A stretch of 35,824 nt of DNA from NCBI GenBank assembly GCA_002389645.1, contig DGQE01000013.1, positions 1-35,824 of the forward strand, written 5' to 3'. The notes below the pieces were generated by a model that was given only the letters and a program-made list of their open reading frames with translations, searched no databases and had not been told where the DNA came from. This DNA is from Flavobacteriales bacterium UBA4422 (lineage in GTDB: Bacteria > Bacteroidota > Bacteroidia > Flavobacteriales_G > Salibacteraceae). The position numbers and the translations under genes were made by a program. Below are positions 25,474-34,316 of this stretch, one piece after another (the stretch's first letter is position 1; each line of letters opens with the position of its first letter).

Positions 25474-26166
25474 TTATATCAAGTAGAAGAATGTAAATAC
25501 AAATACCCAAACTAGGTCAATAAAGTGCCAATAAAGACCAACCTTTTCAACCATTTCGTAATGTCCTCTTTCATCGTACCATCCTTGAATAGAACGAATC
25601 AAAACGATAATATTGATGACCACACCACTTAAAACGTGTGTACCATGAAACCCTGTAATGAAGAAAAAGAAGTCAGCATACAATTGCGGACCGTAAGGGT
25701 TTGACGTTAAAGAGGCATTATCAGCTGAGGTTGACAATAAACCATCAGGACCTGCAATGAATGTTGCCCATTCCCATGCTTGAGAACCTAAGAAGATTGC
25801 CCCACCAACAACAGTAAATGCCATCCACTTAATAACAGCTTTTCTATCCATTCTATGACCAGCTTCAACAGCTAACACCATTGTCACTGAACTAATGATC
25901 AGAATAAACGTCATCAACGCCACATAGAGCAGTGGAAGGTGAGCATGCGTTAATGGAAAGTGAAAGAATATGTTTTCTGTAATCGGCCACGCATCTTCTA
26001 AGTGATGTCGCGCAAAGGCCAAGGCTGAAAGGAATCCTCCGAATGTAAGCGCATCTGAGATGAGGAAAAACCACATCATCATTTTACCATAACTTACACT
26101 AAATGGAGAACGTCCGCCTCCCCAAAGTTCTGCTTTGTCGATTGCTTGTGTTGCTTCTCCTGCCAT
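25474..26166 (-). CDS. Cytochrome c oxidase subunit III (second copy)
   Basis: A 230-residue heme-copper oxidase subunit III with several membrane helices. Family marks are G-K-M-M-M-W-F-F-L-I-S-D-A-L-T-F, F-F-I-T-G-F-H-G-T-H-V-L-S-G and the C-terminal Y-W-H-F-I-D-L-V-W-V-F-V-F. Subunit III binds lipid and supports proton uptake but carries no redox centre. It sits next to a second, shorter subunit III gene, a pairing I know from Bacteroidota caa3-type oxidases. Subunits I and II are not in the window. Confidence 0.93.
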   Translation of the reverse strand: MAGEATQAIDKAELWGGGRSPFSVSYGKMMMWFFLISDALTFGGFLSALAFARHHLEDAWPITENIFFHFPLTHAHLPLLYVALMTFILIISSVTMVLAVEAGHRMDRKAVIKWMAFTVVGGAIFLGSQAWEWATFIAGPDGLLSTSADNASLTSNPYGPQLYADFFFFITGFHGTHVLSGVVINIIVLIRSIQGWYDERGHYEMVEKVGLYWHFIDLVWVFVFTFFYLI

Positions 26167-26206
26167 GATTAGGTTAAAAAAGGTTATTTAGGATTTCGGT
26201 GCAATG

Positions 26207-26791
26207 TTAACGAATAAAGACTAAAAACAGCAGCAAGTATATCCAAAGGATATCGAGAAAATGCCAATAAGTGGCAGCAACCCCGATACCTACGTGATCT
26301 TCAGCTGAATATTTTTTCAAGATTGACTTCACCGAAGTGAAGATTAATGCAAATAATCCTCCGGCTAAGTGGGCCAAATGTAATCCAGAGAGTGCATATA
26401 AAAATGACCCTGACGCATTGCTTTCGCGTCCTGCGAAAAACACGCCCATGTCTACCAACTCGCCCCAAGCTTTAAATTGAAGCATTGTAAAGACAAAGCC
26501 TAAAATCAATGTTCCAATCAACATTAACGTAGTAAGATTTGTATTGTCTTTCTTAATCGCATATTGAGCTCCCATCATGGTTAGACTGCTAATTACGATT
26601 ACCACTGTGCTTACATAAAACGTATCAGGCAAATCAAAGTACAACCAATTACCTTCTGCTTGACGCACAATGTAGGCGCTAGTCATACCGGCAAACAGCA
26701 TTACCATACCAACAATACCAACCCACATAAGCGGCTTGGCTGTTTTATTCTTAATGTCTTTTAACTCCTCTTCTGAAATATACGTTGCCAT
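26207..26791 (-). CDS. Cytochrome c oxidase subunit III (first copy)
   Basis: A 194-residue subunit III paralogue with about five membrane helices. The segments W-V-G-I-V-G-M-V-M-L-F-A-G-M-T-S-A-Y-I-V and S-G-L-H-L-A-H-L-A-G-G-L-F-A and the terminal T-Y-W-H-F-L-D-I-L-W-I-Y-L-L-L-F match the family. It is shorter than its neighbour and not a duplicate in sequence, so the pair are old paralogues and not a recent duplication. It begins 10 bases after ctaB. Confidence 0.92.
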   Translation of the reverse strand: MATYISEEELKDIKNKTAKPLMWVGIVGMVMLFAGMTSAYIVRQAEGNWLYFDLPDTFYVSTVVIVISSLTMMGAQYAIKKDNTNLTTLMLIGTLILGFVFTMLQFKAWGELVDMGVFFAGRESNASGSFLYALSGLHLAHLAGGLFALIFTSVKSILKKYSAEDHVGIGVAATYWHFLDILWIYLLLFLVFIR

Positions 26792-26801
26792 CTTCTTCTG
26801 T

Positions 26802-27686
26802 TTAAATGAGATATAATAACTGAACTATTGGGAGATAAACAAACGAAGCGAACATGAGTTTAAGCGCAGCTTTATCATCTAAGTGATTATACAACTTAAT
26901 AGCATACCACGCGAAGCCCATACCAACTAGTGTTACTAGTGTTAGCACGATTGAATTCCCTGTGGTGAAGATGATTGGAAAAAGGCTTATTGGAATTAGA
27001 AACAAGGAATAAATCAATATGTAAAATGCAGATGTTTTGCTTTTACCTTTTACCGAAGGCATCAGCTTGAACCCTGCTTTGGTATAATCGTCATCGGCCT
27101 TCCAAGCAATGGCCCAAAAATGAGGAAACTGCCAAATGAATTGCGTTGCGAATAAAACGCCAGGAATCAATCCAAAGTCATTGGTAGCTGCCACATAGCC
27201 CAACATGGGTGGAATCGCTCCGGGAAAAGCACCCACGAATACCGCAATAGGTCCTACCCTTTTCAGAGGAGTGTAAACAGCAACGTATAGAAATAAAGCC
27301 AACGTTCCGAGCAAACCACTCAACGGGTTTAAACCAAACCACAATATGAGGACGCCAACAATTCCAAGTAAACAAGCCACCACAAACCCTTCCATTGGTT
27401 CCATGCGCCCATCTGGAATAGGACGGTCAGCAGTGCGCTTCATTAGCTTATCTAGATCGCGCTCAATTATTTGATTGAAAGCATTCGAAGAACCCGTCAC
27501 CATGAATCCACCTACGATCAAAAACACAATCTCAAGCACATTAGCTTGATGCAAGTCGATAGCAAAAAAGTATCCAGTTAGTGCACTAAAAACAACCAAA
27601 GAAGCCAATCGCATCTTGGTCAACTGAGCGTAATCTGTGACTTTAGCTTTCAAAGAGACGGTTATAGATGCTGTGCGCGCTTTCAT
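26802..27686 (-). CDS. ctaB: Protoheme IX farnesyltransferase (heme O synthase)
   Basis: UbiA-superfamily membrane enzyme that adds a farnesyl group to heme B, giving heme O for the oxidase. The first Asp-rich motif is N-Q-I-I-E-R-D-L-D-K-L-M-K-R-T, and a second acidic region is D-D-D-Y-T-K-A-G-F-K-L. About nine hydrophobic segments are present. The ATG at 27686 gives 294 residues; an in-frame TTG at 27701 would add five and overlaps a promoter box. It leads the oxidase operon and is divergent from hemW. Confidence 0.95.
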   Translation of the reverse strand: MKARTASITVSLKAKVTDYAQLTKMRLASLVVFSALTGYFFAIDLHQANVLEIVFLIVGGFMVTGSSNAFNQIIERDLDKLMKRTADRPIPDGRMEPMEGFVVACLLGIVGVLILWFGLNPLSGLLGTLALFLYVAVYTPLKRVGPIAVFVGAFPGAIPPMLGYVAATNDFGLIPGVLFATQFIWQFPHFWAIAWKADDDYTKAGFKLMPSVKGKSKTSAFYILIYSLFLIPISLFPIIFTTGNSIVLTLVTLVGMGFAWYAIKLYNHLDDKAALKLMFASFVYLPIVQLLYLI

Positions 27687-27698
27687 TTTAAAGAGGTG

Positions 27699-27706
27699 CA
27701 AATGTA
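27699..27706 (-). promoter_or_regulatory. Possible -7 box for the ctaB operon
   Basis: TACATTTG on the minus strand matches TAnnTTTG exactly, 12 bases before the ctaB ATG. That would leave a very short leader, and no TTTG -33 element is seen upstream, so confidence is low. Confidence 0.3.
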
Positions 27707-27788
27707 TTAAGCATGTCGAATTTTCGGTTAAGAATCCGTCTAAATTTCATCTTTTGTTAAGCCTGTCAAATCATACCTTCGGCCGCTG

Positions 27789-28913
27789 ATGGCTGGTATC
27801 TATATTCATATTCCATTTTGCAAGCAAGCGTGCTCGTATTGCGATTTTCATTTTTCCACCAATCAGAAACTTCGTAAACCGGTCATTGATGCACTATGTC
27901 TTGAAATAGAAATGCGTCAATCTGAAATTTGCGAGCCTCCTTCAACCCTATATTTTGGCGGTGGATCACCATCTATTCTAGATAGTCAACAACTGAATCA
28001 AATATTTCGTTCACTTTCAAATGCTTTTGATTTAAGTGAACTCAAGGAAGTGACCTTAGAATCAAATCCAGATGATCATTCTGACGAGAAACTTGCTCTG
28101 TGGAAATCACTTGGAATTAATCGACTCAGCATTGGTATTCAATCGTTCATTGATCGAGACCTAAAATTGATGAATCGCGCTCACAATGCACAAGATGCTC
28201 AACTCTGCGTTCAAAAAGCACGTGATGCGGGTTTTGAAAAAGTGACACTTGACTTGATTTATGGTATCCCGAATCAAACGTCTGTCGAATGGAGGAGCAA
28301 CATTCAACGCGCTATTGATTTGAACCCACAGCACATAAGCGCTTACTGCTTAACAGTGGAAGAAAAGACAGCCCTACACCATCAATTGGTAAAAGGAGAA
28401 ATCTCTGAGAAAGATGATGAAATTATCGAGCAAGAATACTTGACATTGCATCACATGCTCTCGAAAGCCGGCTATGAACACTATGAAATTTCCAATTTTG
28501 GTAAACCAGCCCATCTAGCCTCTCACAATGCCAACTATTGGAAAGGACTGGCATACATTGGATTTGGACCTTCGGCACATTCGTTTGACGGAGCCCAGAA
28601 ACGATCTTGGAACATCTCAAACAATGCGCAATACATCAAAGCGGTAAATTCTGGCGGACAATTCTTGGATGAAGAAACCTTGAGCGCTGAAGACCGAAGC
28701 AATGAACAAATAATGACAGGATTGAGAAGAAGTAAAGGCTTCGACCTCGAACAACTTCCAAAAGAGCACGCTTTGTGGGTGCAGCAAAACATTAACAAGC
28801 TTGACGATCAATTGAAAGCGTGCATTTGGCAAAACGAACGACATGTCGGCATCCATCCAGAAAATTGGCTGCTGGCCGATGCGGTGATTCGAGAAATCAT
28901 GATCGACTCTTAA
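27789..28913 (+). CDS. hemW: Radical SAM heme chaperone HemW
   Basis: A 374-residue radical-SAM protein of the HemN/HemW group. The 4Fe-4S motif is C11-x3-C15-x2-C18 near the N-terminus, followed by Y-F-G-G-G-S-P-S and E-S-N-P-D-D. The extra N-terminal cysteine-containing extension of true HemN is absent and the protein is short, so HemW, a heme-binding chaperone for respiratory enzymes, is more likely than coproporphyrinogen III dehydrogenase. It is divergent from ctaB, and both concern heme use, a sensible but unproven link. Confidence 0.93.
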   Translation: MAGIYIHIPFCKQACSYCDFHFSTNQKLRKPVIDALCLEIEMRQSEICEPPSTLYFGGGSPSILDSQQLNQIFRSLSNAFDLSELKEVTLESNPDDHSDEKLALWKSLGINRLSIGIQSFIDRDLKLMNRAHNAQDAQLCVQKARDAGFEKVTLDLIYGIPNQTSVEWRSNIQRAIDLNPQHISAYCLTVEEKTALHHQLVKGEISEKDDEIIEQEYLTLHHMLSKAGYEHYEISNFGKPAHLASHNANYWKGLAYIGFGPSAHSFDGAQKRSWNISNNAQYIKAVNSGGQFLDEETLSAEDRSNEQIMTGLRRSKGFDLEQLPKEHALWVQQNINKLDDQLKACIWQNERHVGIHPENWLLADAVIREIMIDS

Positions 28914-29320
28914 AAATCATAGAAACGGATTCTCGTTTTGCTTGTTAACAGTAAAAAATGCTTGACGCAGAGTTTTGAAGTGCATCAATGAGCACTACTT
29001 GAAGCCCAAAACCTTAATTTGCTCAATAGCATTAAACATTTCAGAATATTCCACTTTTCCTTAATGAAAAGTGGAGCAAAAATCAAGGCTGTGAATCCTT
29101 TTTCACTGCGAGTCTCGCCTGCCCTAAGTTCACTCGGATGATCTCCTAGTTTCAAGGAGCTTTCCGATCTCACTAAGGACAATCATCGATTCTCGATCAA
29201 CGGATTCAAGGCCGACGCAAATCCACAGTAATAATTATAAGCGATCACATTAGACTAAACTTTGGGAATCTCTGTGACATTTCATAAAAAACCTTCTATT
29301 TTTCACCAAAATTTAATCCC
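28914..29320. repeat. Gene-free stretch, probable dispersed repeat remnant
   Basis: No gene fits these 407 bases. The middle (about 28985-29225) has a composition and wording unlike the flanking intergenic DNA. It contains a perfect 10-bp hairpin at 29050-29075, a smaller CTCCT/AGGAG hairpin near 29141-29157, and two related words, CAAGGCTGTGAATCC and CAAGGCCGACGCAAATCC, about 125 bases apart. A 65-residue minus-strand frame runs through it but has no codon bias or homologue that I know. I think it is a copy of an intergenic repeat found across flavobacterial genomes; this is a recollection, not a search result. Confidence 0.4.
29050..29075. repeat. Perfect 10-bp inverted repeat, 6-base loop
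   Basis: TCCACTTTTC (29050-29059) and GAAAAGTGGA (29066-29075) are exact reverse complements. No T-tract follows on either strand, so it does not look like a normal terminator. It is the core of the candidate dispersed repeat. Confidence 0.85.
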
Positions 29321-30028
29321 ATGGACTGGAAAAACGGTATTGACATCTCAATTCCTTACAGAACCGAAAATGACGCTACTTCGGCATGGTATGTTGGTCC
29401 GATAAAAATTGAGCCTGTGCGCGCTGAAGGCTGGATAGGCTCGGTGAAAGAGGGTGGATCGGTAAATTTTCGTGACATTACGCTGAATCCACACGGCAAC
29501 GGCACACATACAGAATGCGTTGGCCACATTGCACCCGAATGCCAAAGCATCAATCAACATTTGAAGCAATGGATGTTTGATGCCGAATTGATCTCCATCA
29601 CACCCGAAAAACGAGGCGAAGACTTGGTGATCACCAAAGACCAAATCACCAAATCACTCGGTGATAAACGCCCAGAAGCCGTTATTTTGAGAACACTCCC
29701 CAACGAAGAAGGAAAGCTGCACTTGAACTATTCCAACACCAATCCAGCCTATCTCGAAGCGAGCGCTGCAAAATGGATGGCCGAAAATGGAATAGACCAT
29801 CTGCTGTTGGATCTACCTTCTGTTGACCGTGAAGTGGATGGCGGAGCACTTGCTGCTCATCGTGCGTTTTGGGCATATCCTGAAAACACGCGATTGCATG
29901 CTACCATTACCGAGTTAATTTTTGTGCCGAACCATGTAAAAGATGGAAACTACCTTTTGAACCTTCAAGTGGCACCCATCGAAAACGATGCTTCACCGAG
30001 CAGGCCGGTTTTGTATCCACGGGCTTAA
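29321..30028 (+). CDS. Cyclase-family metal-dependent hydrolase (kynurenine formamidase-like)
   Basis: A 235-residue protein of the cyclase/KynB fold (PF04199). The metal-site motif is H58-G-N-G-T-H63-T-E65-C-V-G-H69, the family's H-x-x-T-H-x-D/E-x-x-x-H. The motif D-L-P-S-V-D-R-E-V-D-G-G and H-R-A-F-W follow in the second half. Family members hydrolyse formylkynurenine, isatin or related amides; the substrate here cannot be told and no kyn genes are nearby. Its own short transcription unit is likely. Confidence 0.9.
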   Translation: MDWKNGIDISIPYRTENDATSAWYVGPIKIEPVRAEGWIGSVKEGGSVNFRDITLNPHGNGTHTECVGHIAPECQSINQHLKQWMFDAELISITPEKRGEDLVITKDQITKSLGDKRPEAVILRTLPNEEGKLHLNYSNTNPAYLEASAAKWMAENGIDHLLLDLPSVDREVDGGALAAHRAFWAYPENTRLHATITELIFVPNHVKDGNYLLNLQVAPIENDASPSRPVLYPRA

Positions 30029-30046
30029 CACAAATGTTAGCGTCAG

Positions 30047-30064
30047 TCTACCTTAGTCGGTAGA
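30047..30064. repeat. Small hairpin TCTACC/GGTAGA after the cyclase gene
   Basis: A 6-bp perfect inverted repeat with a 6-base loop, 18 bases past the stop codon. No T-tract follows. It may be part of an mRNA 3'-end structure together with the hairpin at 30108-30126. Confidence 0.5.
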
Positions 30065-30107
30065 TAAATCTGATCGCTTGCGTTCAAGCTCCAGCGATGG
30101 CGCAGGG

Positions 30108-30126
30108 ATTTAGGCTTTGCCTAAAT
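30108..30126. repeat. 8-bp perfect hairpin ATTTAGGC/GCCTAAAT
   Basis: Exact 8-bp stem with a 3-base loop. It lies between the cyclase gene and the damaged secreted-protein gene; no U-run follows, so it is not a standard terminator. Function unknown. Confidence 0.6.
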
Positions 30127-30241
30127 TGTCTCGAAGACTAGCGGATTAGGAGAGTTTTGAAAAATATAAATAATTCAACCTAAACACTTGTTTATCAGGA
30201 TTTTTAGTTCTTTTTGTAGCAAATCTTTTAAAAACCATGCT

Positions 30242-30670
30242 ATGAAAAATCTAATTTTTGTATTCTTATGAATTCTCATTTCTTTCACGACTTATTCTCA
30301 AGTAAGTTCTGTCACCGTGAATAACAATACTACTTGTGATATGAGTATTCGAATATTTGGGTCAGATTTTGATTATACGTGTTTTGATTCTTCTGTCCCT
30401 TGTGCAGCTTCTTCTTGCGTAAGCCCGAGTGTTCCTGTGGTCATAACTCTTCCTGCAGGCTGCCAATTTATACACTATTGTCAAGTTCAAGAACGCCATC
30501 CTTGTCCAGGAAATCCCGGATGTATATCAACTTCCGTATTTGCATCATTAGACGGTTGCTTGGGATATGGAGATAATGTTACTGTTGCGAACACTTGTAG
30601 TGCATCATGTGTATCAAATGCTACCATCAACGTGGATTGGACTGTGCAGTCAGTTATAGATATCAATTAA
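30242..30670 (+). pseudogene. Cys-rich secreted protein gene with a stop codon inside its signal peptide
   Basis: Reading from ATG 30242 gives M-K-N-L-I-F-V-F-L, then TGA (30269-30271), then I-L-I-S-F-T-T-Y-S-Q and an open frame to 30670. The two parts together form a complete signal peptide ending Y-S-Q, so a single nonsense change (or base error) breaks the gene. The intact part, about 123 residues, is rich in Cys (C-D-M; F-D-S-S-V-P-C; C-P-G-N-P-G-C) and ends V-I-D-I-N. I do not recognise a family. A downstream start at GTG 30317 would lack a signal peptide and is unlikely. Confidence 0.8.
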
Positions 30671-30702
30671 TTATCGTAATATTTGAAAACATTGTCAAAT
30701 GA

Positions 30703-33253
30703 ATGAGATTAGGCTGTTTTAAGGCGATCCAATTTTTATGTTTTGCAACACTTGCGAATGTAGGTTTTGCCCAAGGCCCAACATCACATTGGTATTTTGG
30801 AGATACTGCTGGAATCCAATTCAACAATTACAATCCTACATTTTTTTTAAATAGCAATTTATTCTTAGCACCAGAAGGATGTGCTGCATTAAGTAATTCA
30901 AATGGAGAATTGTTATACTATGCAAGGCCAGATTATGCGCTAAATCAAAATCACGACACTCTCGAAAACGGAAGTCAACTAAACGGTAGTTTTTCATCTA
31001 CACAAGGAGCATTATTCATTCCAAATCCTATTGATTCATCCATTATCTATTTAATTACTCAAGGAGGATTGACCCATTCCTATTCTATTCTTCGCAGAAG
31101 TGAATCAATGCCAATGGGATTTATCCATCCATCGGAAAAAAATATAATTCTTGCCACAGGTACAACAGAAAAAACTACAGCTGTACACCATAAAAATGGT
31201 AAAGACATCTGGCTTATAACACGACAATATCTCTCGGATACTTTTAACGTATATCGAATATCAGAGACAGGTATTGATCTCCAACCCATAACTTCCGTTC
31301 TTCCGTCCGATAGTATTTTCGGTTATAATGGTCAATTAAAGAGTTCCCCAAATGGCAAATTCATAGCTGAATGTCTCAACGTAACAACTGCACAACATCC
31401 CGTACAAGCGATTATATAGGTTTAATGACGAAACTGGTCAAATAAGTAATCCAATTGGAATAGTATCCAATACTTCTGCACATTACGGAGCCGAGTTTTC
31501 CGCAAATTCAACAAAGCTGTATTTTTCTCAAAATGGATCACCTCCAATGGGAGGTGGTGTTATTCAATACGACTTATCCATCTACGACTCTGCTGCAATC
31601 GAAAACAGTGAATACCACATAGTAGGCCTGGGTCAATATTCTCTGCAAATTGGAATAGACAAGAGAATATATGGATCTCGAACGTTTGAAAATGAGCACC
31701 TATCTAGAATTGAAAACCCTGAAGCAAACGGACCAAATATTATCTATTCTGATTCAGCAGTTTACTTAGGTGGAAGAACATCACGACTCGGTCTTCCTGA
31801 TTTCATCCAATCTTATTTTCACCCTGCATACTTTGATTATGAATCGAAGTGCAATTTGCCTGTGAAATTCCGTTCATATCCTGAGGGTCAAGACAGTGTG
31901 CACTGGGATTTTGGCGAGCCTTCGAGTGCTTCAAACACTTCCACGCTTGTCAATCCTACCCACGATTATCAAAACGAAGGGTTCTACACCGCACAATTTA
32001 TAGTCTATGCCGATAGTTCGTCTGACACCTTTTCCAGAGATATTTATGTGAAAAAATCATTGGGCTTAACGGGAAGCTCGTTCAGTGCTGATGTATGCGA
32101 CACGGCTCACGTGATCAACGCCAACCATCACCTTACTCTGATGAAATACAATTGGAGCACGGGGGCAATTTCTGATTCCATTTCGGTCAACCAAAGTGGA
32201 ACCTATTTCTGCTCTATGACAGCATTTTGCTACAGTTTGGTTGATACGTTCAACATAACCTTTCTACCAACGCCTGATGTAGGCTTAGGCAATGACACCT
32301 CTCTGTGTGAAGGTCAATCGTTCACTGTTGGTCCTGCTCCGATAAACTTTATTGTTTATAATTGGTCGACAGGAGATACAACTGCAGGGCTGTTGGTCGA
32401 TGCCAGCTTAACCTCAAACTTTGAACCGCTCGAGCTTTCACTCACCGCCACCAATGCGTGTGGCACTGCCAGCCACACCATTCGCATTGATTTCTTACCA
32501 CAACCCGATGTTTCGTGGTTCAGCGATTCGGTGCTGTGCGATCAGTTGGAAGCTATCATTACCAATCCGCAGCAAGACAGCGTAACATATTTCATCACCT
32601 ACACCACAGATGCTGTGCTCAACGATACTTTGAATGAACCTTGGCGCATTGATACGGTTGGCTTGTATTCCCTGTACGCCTTCAACCGCTGCGACACGTT
32701 GGTGAAGCGGGCATTTCTCTCACCGTTCAATGCCATTGATCTTTCATTGGGTGCAGACACAGTGCTTTGCCCAGGAGACTTTGTCACGTTGAATGCCTTT
32801 TGGCCTTCTTCAAACTATGCTTGGGAGAATGGCAGTATTGACAGCATTCTAATTGTAAATTACAATGATTTGCAAAATGCAGCTTCAGAAACCTACTCCG
32901 TAACCATTACGAATGGAGCTTGTCAGCGAATTGCTTCGCGAACTTTGAGCATAGATGAGTTGGTGTGTGACACCGCCAACTGCAAATTCTCCATCCCCAA
33001 CGTGTTTTCGCCTAATGCTGATGCCATCAATGATTTGCTCAAGATTACGAATACTTGCTCCAGCGTTTCGTTTTCTGTGGCCATCTACAACCGCTGGGGG
33101 CAGTTGATTTTTTCCGATGAAAGCGCTCAAGGCAACACGCCCATCACGTGGGATGGTTTCATCAATGGAATTGCTGCTGCCGAGGGCACTTACTTCGTTG
33201 TCATTCAGTATGAAGGCAAAGTGCAAAAAGGAAGTTTTTCGTTGGTGGGGTAA
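30703..33253 (+). pseudogene. Type IX secretion cargo (gliding-motility-type protein), frameshifted
   Basis: Two open frames that belong together: 30703-31419 and one open from about 31385 (annotatable from 31547) to 33253. The first has a signal peptide (ending V-G-F-A-Q) and the N-terminal W-Y-F-G-D-T-A-G-I-Q-F-N typical of the family. The second continues with R-L-Y-R-F-N-D-E-T-G and Y-G-A-E-F-S, as expected from one protein, then a PKD-like domain, Ig-like units (L-G-N-D-T-S-L-C) and a type IX C-terminal domain (N-V-F-S-P-N-A-D, Y-N-R-W-G, W-D-G). One extra base between about 31385 and 31419 separates them. Repaired, it would be about 849 residues, secreted via type IX. Confidence 0.85.
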
Positions 33254-33420
33254 ACATCTCATCAAGCTTTAGCGTCAGACGCACTTTCAACCTCCTCAAA
33301 ATCAAGCACTCTTAAAATTGTTAATATCATTATTCGGTATTTGCCAATTATTATTTAGATAACCCAATTTCCATCTTAATTTTATTCGCTCAAAAACCAC
33401 AACTACAAAACAACACGATC

Positions 33421-33909
33421 ATGGCACGCCCCTTAGACGATATCGACCGGAAAATCCTTAGAATAATTCAAGAAAGAGGTAAAATTTCCAATATAGACCT
33501 AAGCAGAGAAATTGAACTTTCGCCTGCACCAACACTAGAACGCTTAAGAAAATTAGAAAACCAACGCATCGTTGAAGGCTACCACGCTGAGGTGAATTTG
33601 ATGAAAATGGGCATCACCATTAAGGCATTTATTCAAGTAACCTTGTTGCACCAACAAGAGAATAACATCCATCGTTTTATTGAGGCCGTATTGCAAATCC
33701 CAGAAGTGGTAGAATGCAACCAAGTAACAGGCGATTATGATTACCAGCTGAAAGTGTACACTACGGACATTGGAGCATTGGACAGATTGATTACTGATCG
33801 CATTAGCAAGTTACCAGAAGTAGGCCAAATCAAATCGCACATCATTCTAAGTGAAATCAAGCATTCGAAAGTGGTGCCGATGCTCAACAGCGAGTTAGAA
33901 GAGACGTGA
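33421..33909 (+). CDS. Lrp/AsnC-family transcriptional regulator
   Basis: A 162-residue regulator with an N-terminal winged HTH (about 1-60, D-D-I-D-R-K-I-L-R-I-I-Q) and a C-terminal RAM ligand-binding domain. The RAM motif is V-T-G-D-Y-D-Y-Q-L-K-V (Gly104). Such proteins form octamers that sense amino acids or other small ligands. The target is unknown. It overlaps the MmcQ gene by 4 bases (GTGA), which suggests a common transcript rather than regulation of a divergent neighbour. Confidence 0.95.
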   Translation: MARPLDDIDRKILRIIQERGKISNIDLSREIELSPAPTLERLRKLENQRIVEGYHAEVNLMKMGITIKAFIQVTLLHQQENNIHRFIEAVLQIPEVVECNQVTGDYDYQLKVYTTDIGALDRLITDRISKLPEVGQIKSHIILSEIKHSKVVPMLNSELEET

Positions 33910-34262
33910 ACGTAGAAGAATACAGAGAATACTGCATTGCAAAACCAGGTGTAACAGAAGGATTTCCATTCAACGAAAGCGTGCTTGTTTTTAAAGTCAT
34001 GAACAAGATGTTTGCGCTATGCGATATAGATCAATATGCATACGTCAACTTAAAATGCGATCCAGAACGCGCTATTCAATTGAGGGAAGAATTTCCTGGA
34101 ATCACGCCTGGATATCACATGAATAAACAACAATGGAATTCTGTTTCAACCGATGGAAGTGTGCCCGATGACCTATTCAAAGAATTGATCGACCACAGTT
34201 ATGCGCTAGTGTCAGCCGGACTTAAAAAAGCGGATCGCGAAGCATTAAAAAATTTGCAGTAA
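33906..34262 (+). CDS. MmcQ/YjbR-family protein
   Basis: A 118-residue protein of the MmcQ/YjbR double-wing family, beginning with a GTG that overlaps the preceding TGA. The diagnostic start M-N-V-E-E-Y-R-E-Y-C and the G-V-T-E-G-F-P-F segment are present, as are V-F-K-V-M-N-K-M-F-A and the closing Y-H-M-N-K-Q-Q-W-N-S. The family is thought to bind DNA but its function is not established. Confidence 0.93.
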   Translation: MNVEEYREYCIAKPGVTEGFPFNESVLVFKVMNKMFALCDIDQYAYVNLKCDPERAIQLREEFPGITPGYHMNKQQWNSVSTDGSVPDDLFKELIDHSYALVSAGLKKADREALKNLQ

Positions 34263-34316
34263 AAAACAATCCTTGACAATTCAAACCCTGCTTTCTTTGC
34301 GGAAAGATTTAATCGG

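Noticed and set aside
25474..26791. Recent duplication of subunit III
   Set aside because: The two proteins differ widely in length and sequence and fit the usual paired subunit III genes of the group.
28925..28940. Terminator after hemW (AAACG/CGTTT hairpin)
   Set aside because: The stem is only 5 bp and the T-run is four bases; too weak to call.
28985..29182. 65-codon minus-strand frame in the gap between hemW and the cyclase gene
   Set aside because: No family features and it runs through a perfect hairpin; better explained as part of a repeat.
30269..30271. TGA read as an amino acid (alternative code or selenocysteine)
   Set aside because: TGA is a true stop elsewhere in the window (for example the hydrolase gene at 17267-17269 and the ATGA junction of murG and murC), and a signal peptide is an unlikely place for selenocysteine.
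31385..31419. Programmed frameshifting in the cargo gene
   Set aside because: No heptameric slippery sequence or strong downstream structure is seen; a simple indel is the simpler explanation.
33271..33281. Hairpin GCGTC-A-GACGC after the cargo gene
   Set aside because: A one-base loop cannot form and the stem is short.
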